From Basidiobolus meristosporus CBS 931.73 (Eukaryota > Basidiobolomycota > Basidiobolomycetes > Basidiobolales > Basidiobolaceae): a stretch of 53,538 nucleotides of DNA. The notes beneath the pieces are model-generated. The model was not told the origin of the DNA and did not search any database. It was given only the letters and a program-made list of their open reading frames with translations. The stretch spans positions 1-53,538 of the forward strand of contig MCFE01000606.1 in the NCBI GenBank assembly GCA_002104905.1, written 5' to 3'. The translations under genes and the position numbers were made by a program. Shown piece after piece: positions 1 to 10,446 of the stretch (positions are counted from its first letter, which is position 1; each line of letters begins with the position of its first letter).

Positions 1-1
1 T

Positions 2-1543
2 CCAGTTCATGAGAAGGAGATGCTTGCTATAATACACTGTTTGAAGACATGGAGATGCTATATTGAAGGAGTCAAATGCACTGTGAAGACTGATCATGCC
101 TCCCTCAAGTATATATTTACTCAGAAGGTACTCTCTAGAAGAATGACAAGATGGAGTGAATACATTCAGCAATTTGACCTGGAGATTGTCTACTGTCCTG
201 GAAAAAACAACACGGTTGCTGATGCCTTATCAAGATTAGATCAAGTTGCACAACTCAACTTGGTGCATGAATCAGATTGGCCTAGCCTATTACCAAAGTA
301 CTTGGAGGACCAAGCCATTCCTAATGAGGTGGATGAAGATATCAAGAAGATAATCCGTGATGAGGCCAGCAAATTTGTTGTACAGAATGAAACACTCTAC
401 CGAATTGTTGATGGAAGCCCTATTGCCTATTGTCCTTATGTTGCTCGCCTGGATTTAATACATAAGCTACACAATGGATATGGACATCTTGGGATTGAAG
501 GAACCTATAGCCTTGTAAAAGCCAGAGCATGGTGGCCCAGAATGAAACAAGACATTGAGAAGCTAGTAAAAACATGCCCAAACTGCCAAATCAATCAAGG
601 CCAGCCACAAAGAATTGCCGAACTCTTCCCTTTGGAGCCTGTAAGACCATTTGAGAGATGGGGAATTGACTTTATTGGAAGACTGCCAACTACCAGGAAA
701 TGCAACCGTTGGATCCTAGTAGCAATTGACCATGCCACTAAATGGCCAGTTGCTAAAGCTGTACCAATAGCCAGTGAACAAGAAGTTGCAAGTTTCATTT
801 ACCATGAGATCCTGATGAGGTTTGGATGCCCTGTGGAGATCTTATCCGATAGAGGTGCAAACTTTATGGCAAAGACATTAGAGGCTTACCTGGAAATGCA
901 GCAGATCAGACACTTGAAAACCTCGGCATATCACCCCAGAACTAATGGAGTCACTGAGCGGTTTAATGGATTATTTGGAAAAATGCTGACCAAGTATGCA
1001 AATGGAGTTGTCAGTAGATGGGATGAGTATATAGACCAAGCACTCTTTGCATGCAGAGTCAGAGTACACAACACCACCCAGCAATCACCATTTTACTTAG
1101 TTTATGGATGTGAACCAAGGATTCCAGGAGATCTCACACAACCAAAGCTTACAGACACCTTAGAAGATGAACTCAGTCAGCCAAGTAAACACCAGCAACT
1201 GGAACAAAGACGTCAAGAGGCACAGACCAAAGTATCTCAAAGTGCAGAAAAGATGAAGCAGAGATTTGATAAGACTATAGCACCAGAAGCATTGACAGTT
1301 GGGAACTTTGTATTGCTAAGAAACAACACTCGGAAGAAGTTTGAGCCACAATGGACAGGACCATTCAAGATCATCAGAGAATGTCCATTTGCAACTTACC
1401 AACTGGTGGACAAACAAGGCAATATCCGGGAAGACTTAGTGCATAGGGACAGACTCAAGCTTGCAAGACTTGCTGATAATACTGAACCATCAAGATATTG
1501 GTATCACAAGAAAAGAGATTCAGGAGAACCCTCTCAACTTTAG
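2..1543 (+). CDS. Ty3/gypsy polyprotein, RNase H end and integrase (A1)
   Basis: The frame is open from base 2 to a stop at 1541-1543, so it is the 3' part of a longer polyprotein. Residues are counted from the ATG at 20. The RNase H end is seen as TDHASLK (about 24-30) and VADALSR (66-72). The integrase zinc-binding HHCC site is H151, H156, C186 and C189. The DDE catalytic triad is D217 (GIDFIG), D277 (SDRGANF) and E313 (VTERFNG). A GPY/F-type module (WTGPFKII) lies near the C-terminus, with no chromodomain visible after it. The protein would insert element cDNA into nuclear DNA. This is the best preserved family A integrase in the window, with no internal stop. Its 5' half is outside the window, so whether the whole element is intact cannot be judged. 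Confidence 0.9.
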   Translation, partial: PVHEKEMLAIIHCLKTWRCYIEGVKCTVKTDHASLKYIFTQKVLSRRMTRWSEYIQQFDLEIVYCPGKNNTVADALSRLDQVAQLNLVHESDWPSLLPKYLEDQAIPNEVDEDIKKIIRDEASKFVVQNETLYRIVDGSPIAYCPYVARLDLIHKLHNGYGHLGIEGTYSLVKARAWWPRMKQDIEKLVKTCPNCQINQGQPQRIAELFPLEPVRPFERWGIDFIGRLPTTRKCNRWILVAIDHATKWPVAKAVPIASEQEVASFIYHEILMRFGCPVEILSDRGANFMAKTLEAYLEMQQIRHLKTSAYHPRTNGVTERFNGLFGKMLTKYANGVVSRWDEYIDQALFACRVRVHNTTQQSPFYLVYGCEPRIPGDLTQPKLTDTLEDELSQPSKHQQLEQRRQEAQTKVSQSAEKMKQRFDKTIAPEALTVGNFVLLRNNTRKKFEPQWTGPFKIIRECPFATYQLVDKQGNIREDLVHRDRLKLARLADNTEPSRYWYHKKRDSGEPSQL

Positions 1544-1553
1544 TAGGGGAGAA

Positions 1554-1921
1554 TGTTATGATCTGCCGCTTGAATGTTTAAGTTAGATCAGTTTTTAGTC
1601 AAATCAGTTAGTATATGTTTAGGTTATCAGTACATCAGTATTATCTATGAAATCAGTAGCATTAGTCAGCAAATGAATCAGCAGATCCTTATCAGACAGA
1701 AATAGATATATTAAGTAGGATCTTATTGGGGGATGATGATGCAATCAAATGAGTCATCAGCCACAACCTACATTAGGAAATACAATTAGTCAGCAATTGA
1801 TCTGGCAAAATGTATATAAGGAGCTGCTGGAACCTCAATAAAAATCAGTTCAAGTTTTAGTGAATACAATACTAGCTAAACTCCCTATTCCTCTACAACT
1901 CTTATACCAAGACTTGTAACA
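1554..1921 (+). repeat. Family A LTR, shared by A1 and A2
   Basis: The 368-bp repeat begins TGTTATGATC and ends CTTGTAACA, giving TGTTA...TAACA ends. Further copies are at 6371 (partial), inverted at 6556 (interrupted) and inverted at 29961-30329. A purine-rich tract precedes it. A gag reading frame starts 31 bp after it. I could not match the bases after the LTR to a tRNA primer site. Confidence 0.9.
1813..1820 (+). promoter_or_regulatory. TATA box in the family A LTR
   Basis: TATATAAG lies about 100 bp before the end of the LTR. It is the likely core promoter for A2 transcription. The inverted A LTRs at 6556 and 29961 carry the same TATATA block. Confidence 0.55.
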
Positions 1922-1952
1922 ACTCCAGGTCCTTAGCCAGCAGCAACAAGGA

Positions 1953-3157
1953 ATGACTCCCATGGCCCAAAGCCAGCAAAACCCTGTCAAGAGCAACTTT
2001 AGTGTGAAGGTCAACCAGTAACATGGTAGAGTCAATAAAAACCTGGGAACCTGGCTCTTTCAGATTGAAGAAGCTTTCAAGGCTAAGGGTATTGCTGCAG
2101 AAAGCAAGTTACATTATGCAGCCTCTTACCTAGCAGACACAGCTTTGCAGTGGTTGTTGCAATTTAAGAAGTGATTTGGATATAAGGAACTTATCAAGAA
2201 GTAGTGATAACAGTTGAACTGTTGTTTATTCATAAAGAAGCTCAGTATTTATACCTTTGTAGAAGTAATGCAGCTGTAACACTAAGTAGGGAGGGTTTCT
2301 CAATATTCTGGAGCATTCTGTGACAGGTTCAGGGTTAGTACATAATGTTTGGTAATAGTGCTAATTTGATCCTGACTATAGGGGAATAATCATAAGATCA
2401 TATATCTGGAGAAAGTGGCAGAGTTAAGGCAGTAAATGAGTCCTACAGTGACTAAGACTAGTCTAGAATTGTTAAGTAAATTTTTAGCTGCTGAATGATA
2501 CCAAATAGTCCAATATTTCAACAGTGGTACCACTACAAGATCAGGTCAGCCACCATGATGGGATGCCCTACAATCTCTACTTAAGATGAGTTTGTGACAG
2601 AAATTCAGGATGCTTTTGAGCCCCCACACCTACAGACACTACTAAGAAGAAAGTTGAAAACACTCAGACAGAAAGGGATGGCCCAAGAGTACATCTATAA
2701 ATATAGATGTCTACTTAGGCAAATTGAAAGAATGGACCCTCTGGATCAAGCCAAATACTTTATTGATGGGTTGAAAGAAAGAACTTGTAAGGAAGTGAAT
2801 TTTTGAAGACCTCAGACTATTGAAGAAGCCATCAAGATTGCCATTAACTATGACTCAGCTATGCTTGGAGTTGGGAAGCCTGCAATGACTAATTGGAGAG
2901 GCTACAATCACTATGAAAGAAGACAATGAGAAGCAGTGCCAACGGAAATAGATGCAATGCAGAAGAATCCTACCCTAGAAGAATGTAAAAAGAAAGGACA
3001 CTGCTTCAATTGCCACCAGCAGGGACATAGTGCAAAGTACTGCCCTCCAAGAACAAATGGACACAAGTCATCAAGAACCTGTAATCATATTGAGGCCATG
3101 GAGCATAGTCACATGGAGGATGAACTTGAAGAAGACTCAGAACTCACCTCCATATGA
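1953..3157 (+). pseudogene. A2 gag with zinc knuckle, broken
   Basis: Gag starts at ATG 1953 and meets a stop at 2019. The gag matrix/capsid reading resumes in pieces and is split by a copia LTR (2155-2523). Past that insert it continues near 2594-2806, with a TGA at 2804-2806, and then to a zinc knuckle of CX2CX4HX4C type (CFNCHQQGHSAKYC) near 3003-3044. Gag would form the virus-like particle in the cytoplasm and bind element RNA. A second reading frame overlaps the end and leads into the protease. The minus-strand relic A4 has a similar gag, which supports the reading. Confidence 0.8.
2155..2523 (-). repeat. Solo Ty1/copia LTR (family B) inside A2 gag
   Basis: 369 bp, reading TGTTGCAATT...ATTTCAACA on the plus strand and nearly identical to the two LTRs of copia B1 at 32236 and 36549. 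The 5-bp target duplication GTGGT is present at 2150-2154 and 2524-2528. No copia coding sequence is attached, so it is a solo LTR left by LTR-LTR recombination. Strand is given by the orientation of B1, whose genes are on the minus strand relative to this sequence. Confidence 0.93.
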
Positions 3158-4578
3158 CAAAAGTATACCTATCCCAGATGACCTCAAACTCAGGAAAGCT
3201 ATTATACTTGAGTGGAGTAAGCAATGAAGTACCTGCCAAGATCATGATTGACTTGGGAGCATTGCATGAGTACATGTCAGAGCAATTTGCGTTGGAAGCT
3301 GGAATCAACTCAGAACCCACCAAATCAACCTCAGTCTCAACAGCTGATGGGAACTCTCACATAATCAACCATATTACTCAGCCAGTAAGTATGAAGATCA
3401 ATGACTATGAAGAAGATCTACAGGCCTATATATTTAGGAACTGCAAGTTTGACCTTGTACTTGGGAAAACCTGGCTATTTTGTTGTAATCCAGCAATCAA
3501 CTGGAGAACCCATGCTACTCAGATCCAGAAGGAAAACAAGCCCTATGAGCTATTACCTGCCAGACTGGACTTTAACTTGGTCAATTCCAGTGTGTGTGAA
3601 ACAAGTGAACCTAGCAAGACACAGTTCTGTAGAGCACTAAGAAAAGGCACCCAGATGTTCCTCAGGGCAGTATTACAGGTGAATTACTCTACTCCAGTAT
3701 CCCAGAAGGCCCAGACTCTTTTGAAGAAACATTCAGACATATTTCCAGAAGAGCTTGTAAGCCTACCACCAGTCAGAGATGTGGATCATGACATTGAAAC
3801 AGGAGATAGCCCTCCAGTGAGTAAGACACCTTACAGAATGAGTCCATTGGAGTTGGAAGAGATGAAGAGACATATAGATCAGTTACTGGAGCAAGGATAT
3901 ATCAGACCCAGCAAGTCACATTGGGGAGCACCAGTACTTTTTGTGAAGAAGAATAATGGGAAATTTAGGATGTGCATTGACTATAGAGCCCTCAACTCAG
4001 TTACTGTTAAGAATAAGTACCCCATACCTTGGATTGATGAGCTCTTGGACCAACTCCATGGAGCCACTATTTTCAGCAAGATTGACCTCATGTTAGGATA
4101 CAACCAAATTAGGGTGAAGCCAGTACACATCCCTGAGGCAGCATTCAGGACCAGTTATGGACATTATGAGTACTTAATCTTGAGTATTGGCCTCACCAAT
4201 GCCCCTGCAACATTCATGACCCTACTGCAGACCATCTTCCAGGAGTACTTAGAGAAGTTTGTCATAATCTACCTAAATGATATATTGATATAGAGCAAGA
4301 CAGAAGAGGATCACTTGGTTCACATTGAAAAGGTCTTGAAGAAACTAAGAGAGAACAAGCTTTACAGCAAGCTACCCAAGTGTGAATTCTTCAAGGAACA
4401 AGTTGAAAATCTGGGACACATAGTGACTAGCACAGGAGTAACCTTGGACCCTAAGAAGTTTAAAGTTATCAAGAATCTGAAGCAGCCCCTTAGCATATCA
4501 GAGCTCAGATCACTCCTTGGAATGGTTTCCATTATGGGAGATTTGTCAAGTCCTTTGAAAGTATTGCAGCCTCTTTAA
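3154..4578 (+). pseudogene. A2 protease and reverse transcriptase, broken
   Basis: The first part (3154-4293) covers an aspartic protease and most of the RT. The protease active site reads IDLGALHEY, so the usual D-T/S-G has become D-L-G. RT motifs include [23 protein letters not shown] and, at the catalytic box, YLNDILI where YLDD is expected, so one catalytic aspartate is replaced. A TAG at 4291-4293 follows at once. The frame then continues to 4578 with the thumb region (GHIVTSTGVTLD, LRSLLGM). A4 keeps YLDD at the same place, so the asparagine is a copy-specific loss. Confidence 0.88.
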
Positions 4579-4640
4579 CTGATGTCCTGAAGAAAGACAA
4601 TACCTACAAGTGGGATATAGCTTGTGAAACTGCCTTCCAG

Positions 4641-6321
4641 ATGCTCAAAAATGAACTTGCTAAGCTGCAAAAATTAAGAAAACCTGAATTCAGAAAAGAG
4701 TTTACTCTGCGCACAGATGCCTCAGATTATGCAATTGGTGGAGTGTTGAGCCAAAAACACAAGGGAAAGGACTACCCTGTTGCCTTTGAGTTCAAGAAAC
4801 TGAACTCAGCAGAAAAAACTATCCAGTGCACAAGATGGAGATGCTTGCTATAATACACTGTTTGAAGACATGGAGATGCTATATTGATGGAGTCAAATGC
4901 ACTGTAAAGACAGATCATGCCTCCCTCAAGTTTATATTTACTCAGAAGGTACTCTCTAGAAGAATGACAAGATGGAGTGAATACATTCAGCAATTTGACT
5001 TGGAGATAGTCTACTGCCCTGGAAAAAACAACACAGTTGCTGATGCCTTATCAAGATCAGATCAAGTTGCACAACTCCACTTGGTGCATGAATCAGATTG
5101 GCCTAGCCTATTACCAAAGTACTTGGAGGACCAAGCCATTCCTAATGTGGTGGATGAAGATATCAAGAAGATAATCCAGGATGAAGCCAGCAAATATGTA
5201 GTACAGGATGAAACACTCTACAAAATTGTTGATGGAAGCCCTATTGCCTATTGCCCTTATGTTTCTTGCCTGGATTTAATACATAAGTTACACAATGGAT
5301 ATGGACATGTTGGAATTGAACGAACCTATATCCTTTTGAAAGCCAGAGCATGGTTGCCCAGAATGAAACATGACATTGAGAAGCTGGTGAAAACATGCTC
5401 AAATTGCCAAATCAATCAAGGACAACCACAAAGAGTTGCTGAACTCTTTCCCTTGGAGCCTGTAAGTCCATTTGAAAGATGGGGAATTGACTTTATTGGA
5501 AGACTGCCAACTACCAGAAAATGCAACCATTGGGTCCTAGTAGCAATTGACCATGTCACTAAATGGCCAGTGGCTATGGCTGTACCTATAGCCAGTGAAC
5601 AAGAAGTTGCAAGTTTCATCTACCATGCGATTCTTATGAGGTTTGGATGTCTTGTAGAGATTCTATCCAACTGAGGTGCAAACTTTATGGCAAAGACATT
5701 GGAAGCTTACCTGGAAATGCAGCAGATCAAACACATGAGAACCTTGGCATATCACCCAAAAACTAATGGAGTTACTGAATGGTTGAATGGATTATTTGAA
5801 AAAATGCTGACCAAGTATGCAAATGGAGTTGTCATTAGATGGGATGAGTATATAAACCAAGCACTCTTTGCATGCAGTGTCAGAGTACTCCACACCACCC
5901 AGCAATAGCCATTTTACTTAGTGTATGGATGTGAACCAAGGATTCTAGGAGATCTCACACAACCAAAGCTTACAGACATCTTAGAAGATAAACTCAGTCA
6001 GCCAAGTGGACACCAGCAACTAGAACAAAGACATCAAGAGGCACAGTCCAAAGTATCTCAAAGTGCAGAAAAGATGAAGCAGAGATTTGATAAGACTATA
6101 GCACCACAAGCATTGACAGTTGGAAATATGTATTGATAAGAAACAACACTTGTAAGAAGTTTGAGTCACAATGGACAGGACCAATCAAGATCATCAGAGA
6201 ATGTCTATTTGCAACTTACCAACTGGTGGACAAACAAGGCAATATCTGGGAAGACTTAGTGCATAGGGACAGGCTCAAGCTTGCAAGATTTGCTGAAAAT
6301 ACTGAACCATCAAGATATTGA
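4641..6321 (+). pseudogene. A2 RNase H and integrase, broken
   Basis: RNase H starts with LRTDASDYAIGGVLSQ and shifts frame near 4826-4853. The integrase follows from 4826. Compared with A1 it has a stop where A1 reads SDRG (TGA at 5672-5674), a TAG near 5906, and further breaks near 6133. The residues around the catalytic glutamate read VTEWLNG in A2 against VTERFNG in A1. A GPY/F-like tail (QWTGPIKII) is still visible before the element end. The sequence is otherwise close to A1 over about 1.5 kb. Confidence 0.88.
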
Positions 6322-6370
6322 TATCACAAGAAAAGAGATTCAGGAGAACCCTCTCTTTAGCAGGGGAGAA

Positions 6371-6555
6371 TGTTATGATCTGCCGCTTGAAGGCTTAAGT
6401 TAGATCAATTTTTAGTCAAATCAATTAGTTATATGTTAAGATTATCAGTATGTCAGTATTATCTAACAAATTAGTAGCATTAGTCAGCAAATGAATCAGC
6501 AGATCCTATCAGACAGAAATAGATACATCAGGTAGGATCTTATTTGGTGATGATG
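6371..6555 (+). repeat. A2 3' LTR, first 185 bp only
   Basis: It starts TGTTATGATCTGCCGC after a purine tract, as at 1554. It stops abruptly at 6555, where an inverted copy of the same LTR begins with TGTTACAAG. The missing second half is not found elsewhere in the window. Confidence 0.88.
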
Positions 6556-7046
6556 TGTTACAAGTGTTGGTATAAGAGTTGTAGAGGTATAGGGAGTTTA
6601 GCTAGCAGTGTATTCACTAAAACTTGAACTGAGCTTCATTGAGATTCCAGCAGCTCCTTATATACATTTTGCCAGATCAATTGCTGACTAATTGTATTTC
6701 CTAATGTAGGCTGTGGCTGATGACTCATTTGATTGCATCATCATCACCCAATAAGATCCTACCTAATATATCTATTTCTCTCCAAAAAGATCTGCTGATT
6801 TATTTACTAGACTTGTTCCATCGTACCGTGCCAGGGCGCACGGCGCAATCCGCGTTTGCAAAGAACAATAGGGCGCGATATAATAGCTACCAGAAGGCAG
6901 GATTGTTCTTGGACGATTTTGCACTATGCGGGACAATCTCGCACACTATGGCACAATCTGACACGATGAGGTTGGCACGGATGATTGCGCCAACTCGTAA
7001 TGCTTGCATCACGTGCGCGATCGGATACCGCTATAATGGCAGGTAA

Positions 7047-7552
7047 AATCCGGTATTTGGATATGTTTCTTTAATGTATATGGAAATAAATGTGTATCAC
7101 ACTATAAACTACACTGATACTTACCATTTTGGTTACCCTCACTCCAATTGGACGGTATCTCAGTGGTTAATTGGTCCAAAAGTATCCTGAAGCTGGCAGC
7201 CCCCAATTGGCTCATTGACTACTGAAAAAGCTACCTGATTCGCCATCAAATATCCCATTTTGCCCATTGAGCAAGTAAATCCCTGATCCTAGTGATTGGG
7301 CAAGGTGTCATAGCTAGCACGCAAGCGATTGTGTAGGTGCAAAACAGATCCAATAGCTGCACTGGTATTACAGATGACGTATATATATGCAGGGTGTTTA
7401 TTTATAGGGGTTCTGTCTCAAATGTGAGACGTCCTTGATATTACTTATATCAAAAATTTGATGATCACTGATTTGCGATGGCTCAATTCGGATCGCAAAA
7501 AAAAAAGGGTTGTCGGGATCATTACGAATGTGAGCAATTCAAAGCAATCACA
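7047..7552. other. Harb1 left non-coding arm
   Basis: Non-coding DNA between the left terminus and the 3' end of the accessory gene. It is repeated almost unchanged in Harb2 (inverted, about 17602-18100) and in Harb3 (about 48980-49490), so it is part of the transposon. I see no gene in it. Confidence 0.75.
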
Positions 7553-8809
7553 TCATCTTCTCCTGGGTTTTTTTCTCACAGGGATTACTACTGAAGCATT
7601 TGGTAGTGACTCACTTTGCACACCTATACTACTTCCTGGCTGACTATCATCTTGGCTACTTGTGTATTTGTAGTCAGTATTTTGCCTCCTAGTTGATGAG
7701 TGCAATGCTGCAGCTTGGCTGCGCTGAATCGCTCCAACTGAACCAACTGAACAAACTGAACCGGCCTGTAGTGCCACGCGCTGACGCGTTCTTTTACTTG
7801 CCAAGGGCTCCGGTGGTTGAGTCACTTCATGTTGGTCATCATCAATCAGTTCACCAGAAGTAACTCGCTGATGGTCAGGCAAAACGGCACGCGCAGGCGC
7901 GCCTTGACGCGTTGAGATGGCCCTTGGCTGAGTTTGATGTGATGCCGCATGTTGACGCAACTTGGTCCGCTCCAATGGACTTGTGTGTAAATGAGTAGTT
8001 TGGCGAGTTCTGGTAGTTTTGCTCTGAAGCGTGCGCGTTGACCCAACGCGCGTTGACTTGACACGGGGCGTTCTGGTAAAGGGTGTTGGCGTGGTCTGGA
8101 CTGATGTGCGCCGGCGCGCTGTGGTTGCAAGAGATGGTAGGGAATCCAGCAAGGCGTGCTGGCGCAATCTGGACAATGTTGCTCACAGTCTGTATTCTTC
8201 CTCCTGAAGCTCACCATCTGATTCCTCAAGGTATTCACTTACCCTCTGTCTGATACTTTGGAGCTGTTGCCTGGATGAGTCCTGTGTATATTGCTCTCGG
8301 AAGCCACTTAGCTCTACTAATATATCACATAGTACATTAGTCATTTGAGGCAAAAACTCATTCAAAATCTCTTTGGTTCCCAAAGTTGAGGCACAAACGG
8401 ACGCGTCCGGCCCGTACTGTGTAAATTGCGCGCGAAATTGTTCCCGCACGGCTTCCTCGTCAAATCCCCTCACTCTCAGCTCATTCTTGATTTCAATACT
8501 TGTCTTGTTATATATCTTTTTACATACATCGGCTGGCATCTTGATGTAGAACTCATGCCACAGCTTTCTACTCAAATTCTTCCATCTTTGTCGACTCTCT
8601 GAGGTATCTAGTTCTGCTAGATTAATCAGTAGTGCCCAAATATCTGTATGAAGGCTCATCATAGACACTTGGGCCATACTAAAATCATTTGGCGAGAACT
8701 TGAACGGATCCAACATCGACTTTTCCGGTCCGGACCGCGCTTGTGAGCAGGGGGATGGGTTTTGTCTTGGTTGTACTAAAGATGAGTTGAGGCTTGGTAT
8801 GGGGACCAT
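7553..8809 (-). pseudogene. Harbinger accessory protein, copy 1 (one in-frame stop)
   Basis: The reading frame runs from ATG 8809 to the stop at 7553, about 418 codons, with one TGA at 8185-8183. Harb2 has CAA there, so the break is recent. The N-terminal half is helical and mixed (LWHEFYIKMPADVCKKIYN, EQYTQDSSRQQLQSIRQR). The C-terminal half is rich in R, T, S and Q and ends in KKPRRR, which looks like a nuclear targeting signal. In PIF/Harbinger elements the second protein usually has a Myb/SANT-like domain and brings the transposase to DNA and to the nucleus. I cannot see a clear Myb fold here, so that role is inference from position and charge. The C-terminal coding region is unusually rich in CpG. 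Confidence 0.75.
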
Positions 8810-9168
8810 AGCAACGGATTTGGATACTTATACAGCAGTATATTGGCATCAACCTGGTCTTATATGAAATATATATCAAAACTAAAGTGATTGATTAATT
8901 TTCCATATATTATGCATGATGCATCTCGGATTGCGTTGACACGGATCAGATCACATCAATCGCAGATTTCCTATTTGATTATAGACCTATGATTAAAGCA
9001 TCAATAAAAGTACCAAGGCATTGTTTGCGGATGATTTTTGCAACATAATGAAGGGATACATGGCAATTGATGGAGATTTAACCATAATGTGTTAAAAATC
9101 AGATAAATAATGCAGATTGCGCCAAATCAATTCAAACCGCCTCCATACGATCATCCATCAATTTTAAT
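8810..9168. promoter_or_regulatory. Divergent intergenic region of Harb1
   Basis: 359 bp separate the two start codons, and the same spacing holds in Harb2 (16010-16368). The region is AT-rich and must hold both promoters. No other reading frame is credible. Part of this block survives in the Harb4 relic around 36918-37030. Confidence 0.55.
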
Positions 9169-10053
9169 ATGACTTACTCATCTGAATGGTCTTTTCTCAT
9201 CAATCCCATCACTACCACTGGATTTCCTTTTGACACACTGGAGGAGATCTATTCCAAGTACTGTGGACCATCAACCCCAATCTACTCAAGGAGATCCCTT
9301 GTTAAGCTTCTCTGCTATTACAAGAACTATTGCCCTACAAGGTTTCATCCCACCATCCATGGCAACAAAAGTCCTAGAAGCTTTCATTCCCAGCTGACAG
9401 CAATGGAGAACCACCTTGCAGAGGGTATGAATGACTTAGAGCAAGCTTGGAATACTAGGTTCAGAAGCTCCAATAGACTTCCATATCCCAGAGTGTTCAG
9501 CAACAGGTTCCATATCAGGAGTATTTTGGATACCTTCCCAGTGAGGATTAACAGACCTTCTAGAGGGCAGAGGCACTTTTATTCTGGCAAGTACAAGGCA
9601 CACTGTGTGAAGTTTCAAGCACTGTCTGACATTGAGGGTAACATCATCTGGTTCAGTGGGCCATTTGCTGGAAGTAGGCATGACAAAGCACTCTGGGTAG
9701 AGAATCATCCTGAATTCAGTAGAGGGGAGAAATGTATGGCAGACTTGGCCTATATAGGAGAGGATTGTCAGAGATTAGGATGTATTACAGCTTATAGGAA
9801 GCCAAGGAATGGTGTGCTTAGCAGGAAGCAGAAGCTCTACAATGAGATATTTAATCATTTCAGAGTAAGGGTAGAGCACACATTTGGATATCTGAAGAGA
9901 TTCAGCATATTGGCAGGTAAATACAGAGGAAAGTCATATATAGGAGAAAACAGCAGAATAGGTAAAATAGTTAAGATACTTATCAATGCACAGTATGTTC
10001 ATACAAGAAGGCATCCACTGAGAGAAATGTGTCTGGAGCATTATGAAGAGTAA
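9169..10053 (+). CDS. PIF/Harbinger DDE transposase (Harb1)
   Basis: A 294-codon open frame with no break. It resembles the HARBI1-type nuclease (DDE_Tnp_4). The likely catalytic residues are D121 (ILDTFPVRI), D192 (MADLAYIG) and E236 (RVEHTFGYLKRF). The family signature GSRHDKALW lies at 168-176, followed by the second aspartate block. The enzyme would cut and move the element in the nucleus, together with the accessory protein encoded by the divergent gene. The protein is short for this family (often 350-450 residues), so an upstream exon or another start cannot be excluded. Harb2 encodes the same protein with only four residue differences (positions 64, 130, 180 and 254), so both copies are young. 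Confidence 0.92.
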   Translation: MTYSSEWSFLINPITTTGFPFDTLEEIYSKYCGPSTPIYSRRSLVKLLCYYKNYCPTRFHPTIHGNKSPRSFHSQLTAMENHLAEGMNDLEQAWNTRFRSSNRLPYPRVFSNRFHIRSILDTFPVRINRPSRGQRHFYSGKYKAHCVKFQALSDIEGNIIWFSGPFAGSRHDKALWVENHPEFSRGEKCMADLAYIGEDCQRLGCITAYRKPRNGVLSRKQKLYNEIFNHFRVRVEHTFGYLKRFSILAGKYRGKSYIGENSRIGKIVKILINAQYVHTRRHPLREMCLEHYEE

Positions 10054-10139
10054 ATAAAGCAAGGAAAGCACTATTCTGAGCAACATAAGTAAGATTGAGT
10101 AAAATTACCAGTAACTGTATCATACCACTGGCATCATGG

Positions 10140-10236
10140 TAGAAATTATTGTGCCAGATAGTGCCGTAGAGTGTCAGATTGATCCGGCACTATAAACCGG
10201 CTGGCACTATGTGGCACTATCCAACGGAACAAGTCT
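10140..10236. repeat. Subterminal GTGCC/GGCAC repeats at the Harbinger right end
   Basis: Within 100 bp of the right terminus the words AGTGCC and GGCACTAT occur repeatedly in both orientations. The same pattern is seen at the Harb2 end (14942-15035) and, decayed, in Harb4 (37310-37405). Such arrays are plausible binding sites for the transposase or accessory protein. The left end has a different, more diffuse set of GCAC words. Confidence 0.6.
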
Positions 10237-10446
10237 ACTGACTAATGCTACTAATTTGATAGATAATACTGATATACTGATAACCTAAACATATAACTAA
10301 TTGATTTGACTAAAAACTGATCTAACTTAAACCTTTAAGCGGTGTAGTGGGGTCACAGCAACAGGCACTGACAGAAGTGCTTATTCCCATATTTTCCACT
10401 TCCCTATATCTCTATTACACTGATTTTAGTTTTATCCCATTTGTCT

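Larger units (their letters stand above)
1..1921 (+). mobile_element. Ty3/gypsy family A, copy A1 (3' part only)
   Basis: This is the 3' end of a Ty3/gypsy element cut off by the window start. It holds the end of RNase H, the complete integrase, a polypurine run just before the LTR (about 1541-1553) and an LTR at 1554-1921. The order RNase H then integrase then LTR is that of Ty3/gypsy elements. The gag of a second family A element follows the LTR directly, so A1 and A2 share this LTR. Confidence 0.9.
1554..6555 (+). mobile_element. Ty3/gypsy family A, copy A2
   Basis: A complete but inactivated family A element: 5' LTR 1554-1921, gag, protease, RT, RNase H, integrase, polypurine tract near 6359-6370 and a 3' LTR starting at 6371. 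The 3' LTR is interrupted after 185 bp by an inverted LTR of the same family. A solo copia LTR lies inside gag. Coding regions carry many stops and frame breaks. Confidence 0.9.
6809..10236 (+). mobile_element. PIF/Harbinger DNA transposon, copy Harb1
   Basis: A 3428-bp element with terminal inverted repeats AGACTTGTTCC...GGAACAAGTCT and a 3-bp target duplication ACT (6806-6808 and 10237-10239). The empty site is known from the uninterrupted A LTR at 29961, which proves the borders. It carries a DDE transposase on the plus strand and an accessory gene on the minus strand, pointing away from each other. A two-gene layout and a 3-bp duplication are typical of PIF/Harbinger. Two complete copies and two relics occur in this window. 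Confidence 0.93.
6556..10342 (-). mobile_element. Inverted family A LTR (A3), split by Harb1 and cut by C1
   Basis: 6556-6808 and 10240-10342 together match the reverse complement of the family A LTR. Between them lies Harb1 with its ACT target duplication. The last bases of the LTR (CAGATCATAACA in the solo copy at 30318-30329) are absent because the LTR of C1 starts at 10343. It is probably a solo LTR or the edge of a minus-strand A element inserted into the A2 3' LTR. Confidence 0.82.

Noticed and set aside
595-798. Minus-strand frame opposite the A1 integrase (a similar one at 5416-5619)
   Set aside because: A shadow of the integrase core. The plus-strand frame has the catalytic residues.
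7846-8238. Overlapping minus-strand frames within the Harb1 accessory gene
   Set aside because: They are other frames of the CpG-rich tail, open because of its low-complexity composition. The frame ending in KKPRRR is the one conserved in Harb2 and Harb3.
9436-9708. Open frame antisense to the Harb1 transposase (a matching one at 15497-15742 in Harb2)
   Set aside because: It lies wholly opposite a conserved DDE transposase. Its presence in both copies follows from near-identity of the two elements, and it has no motif of its own.
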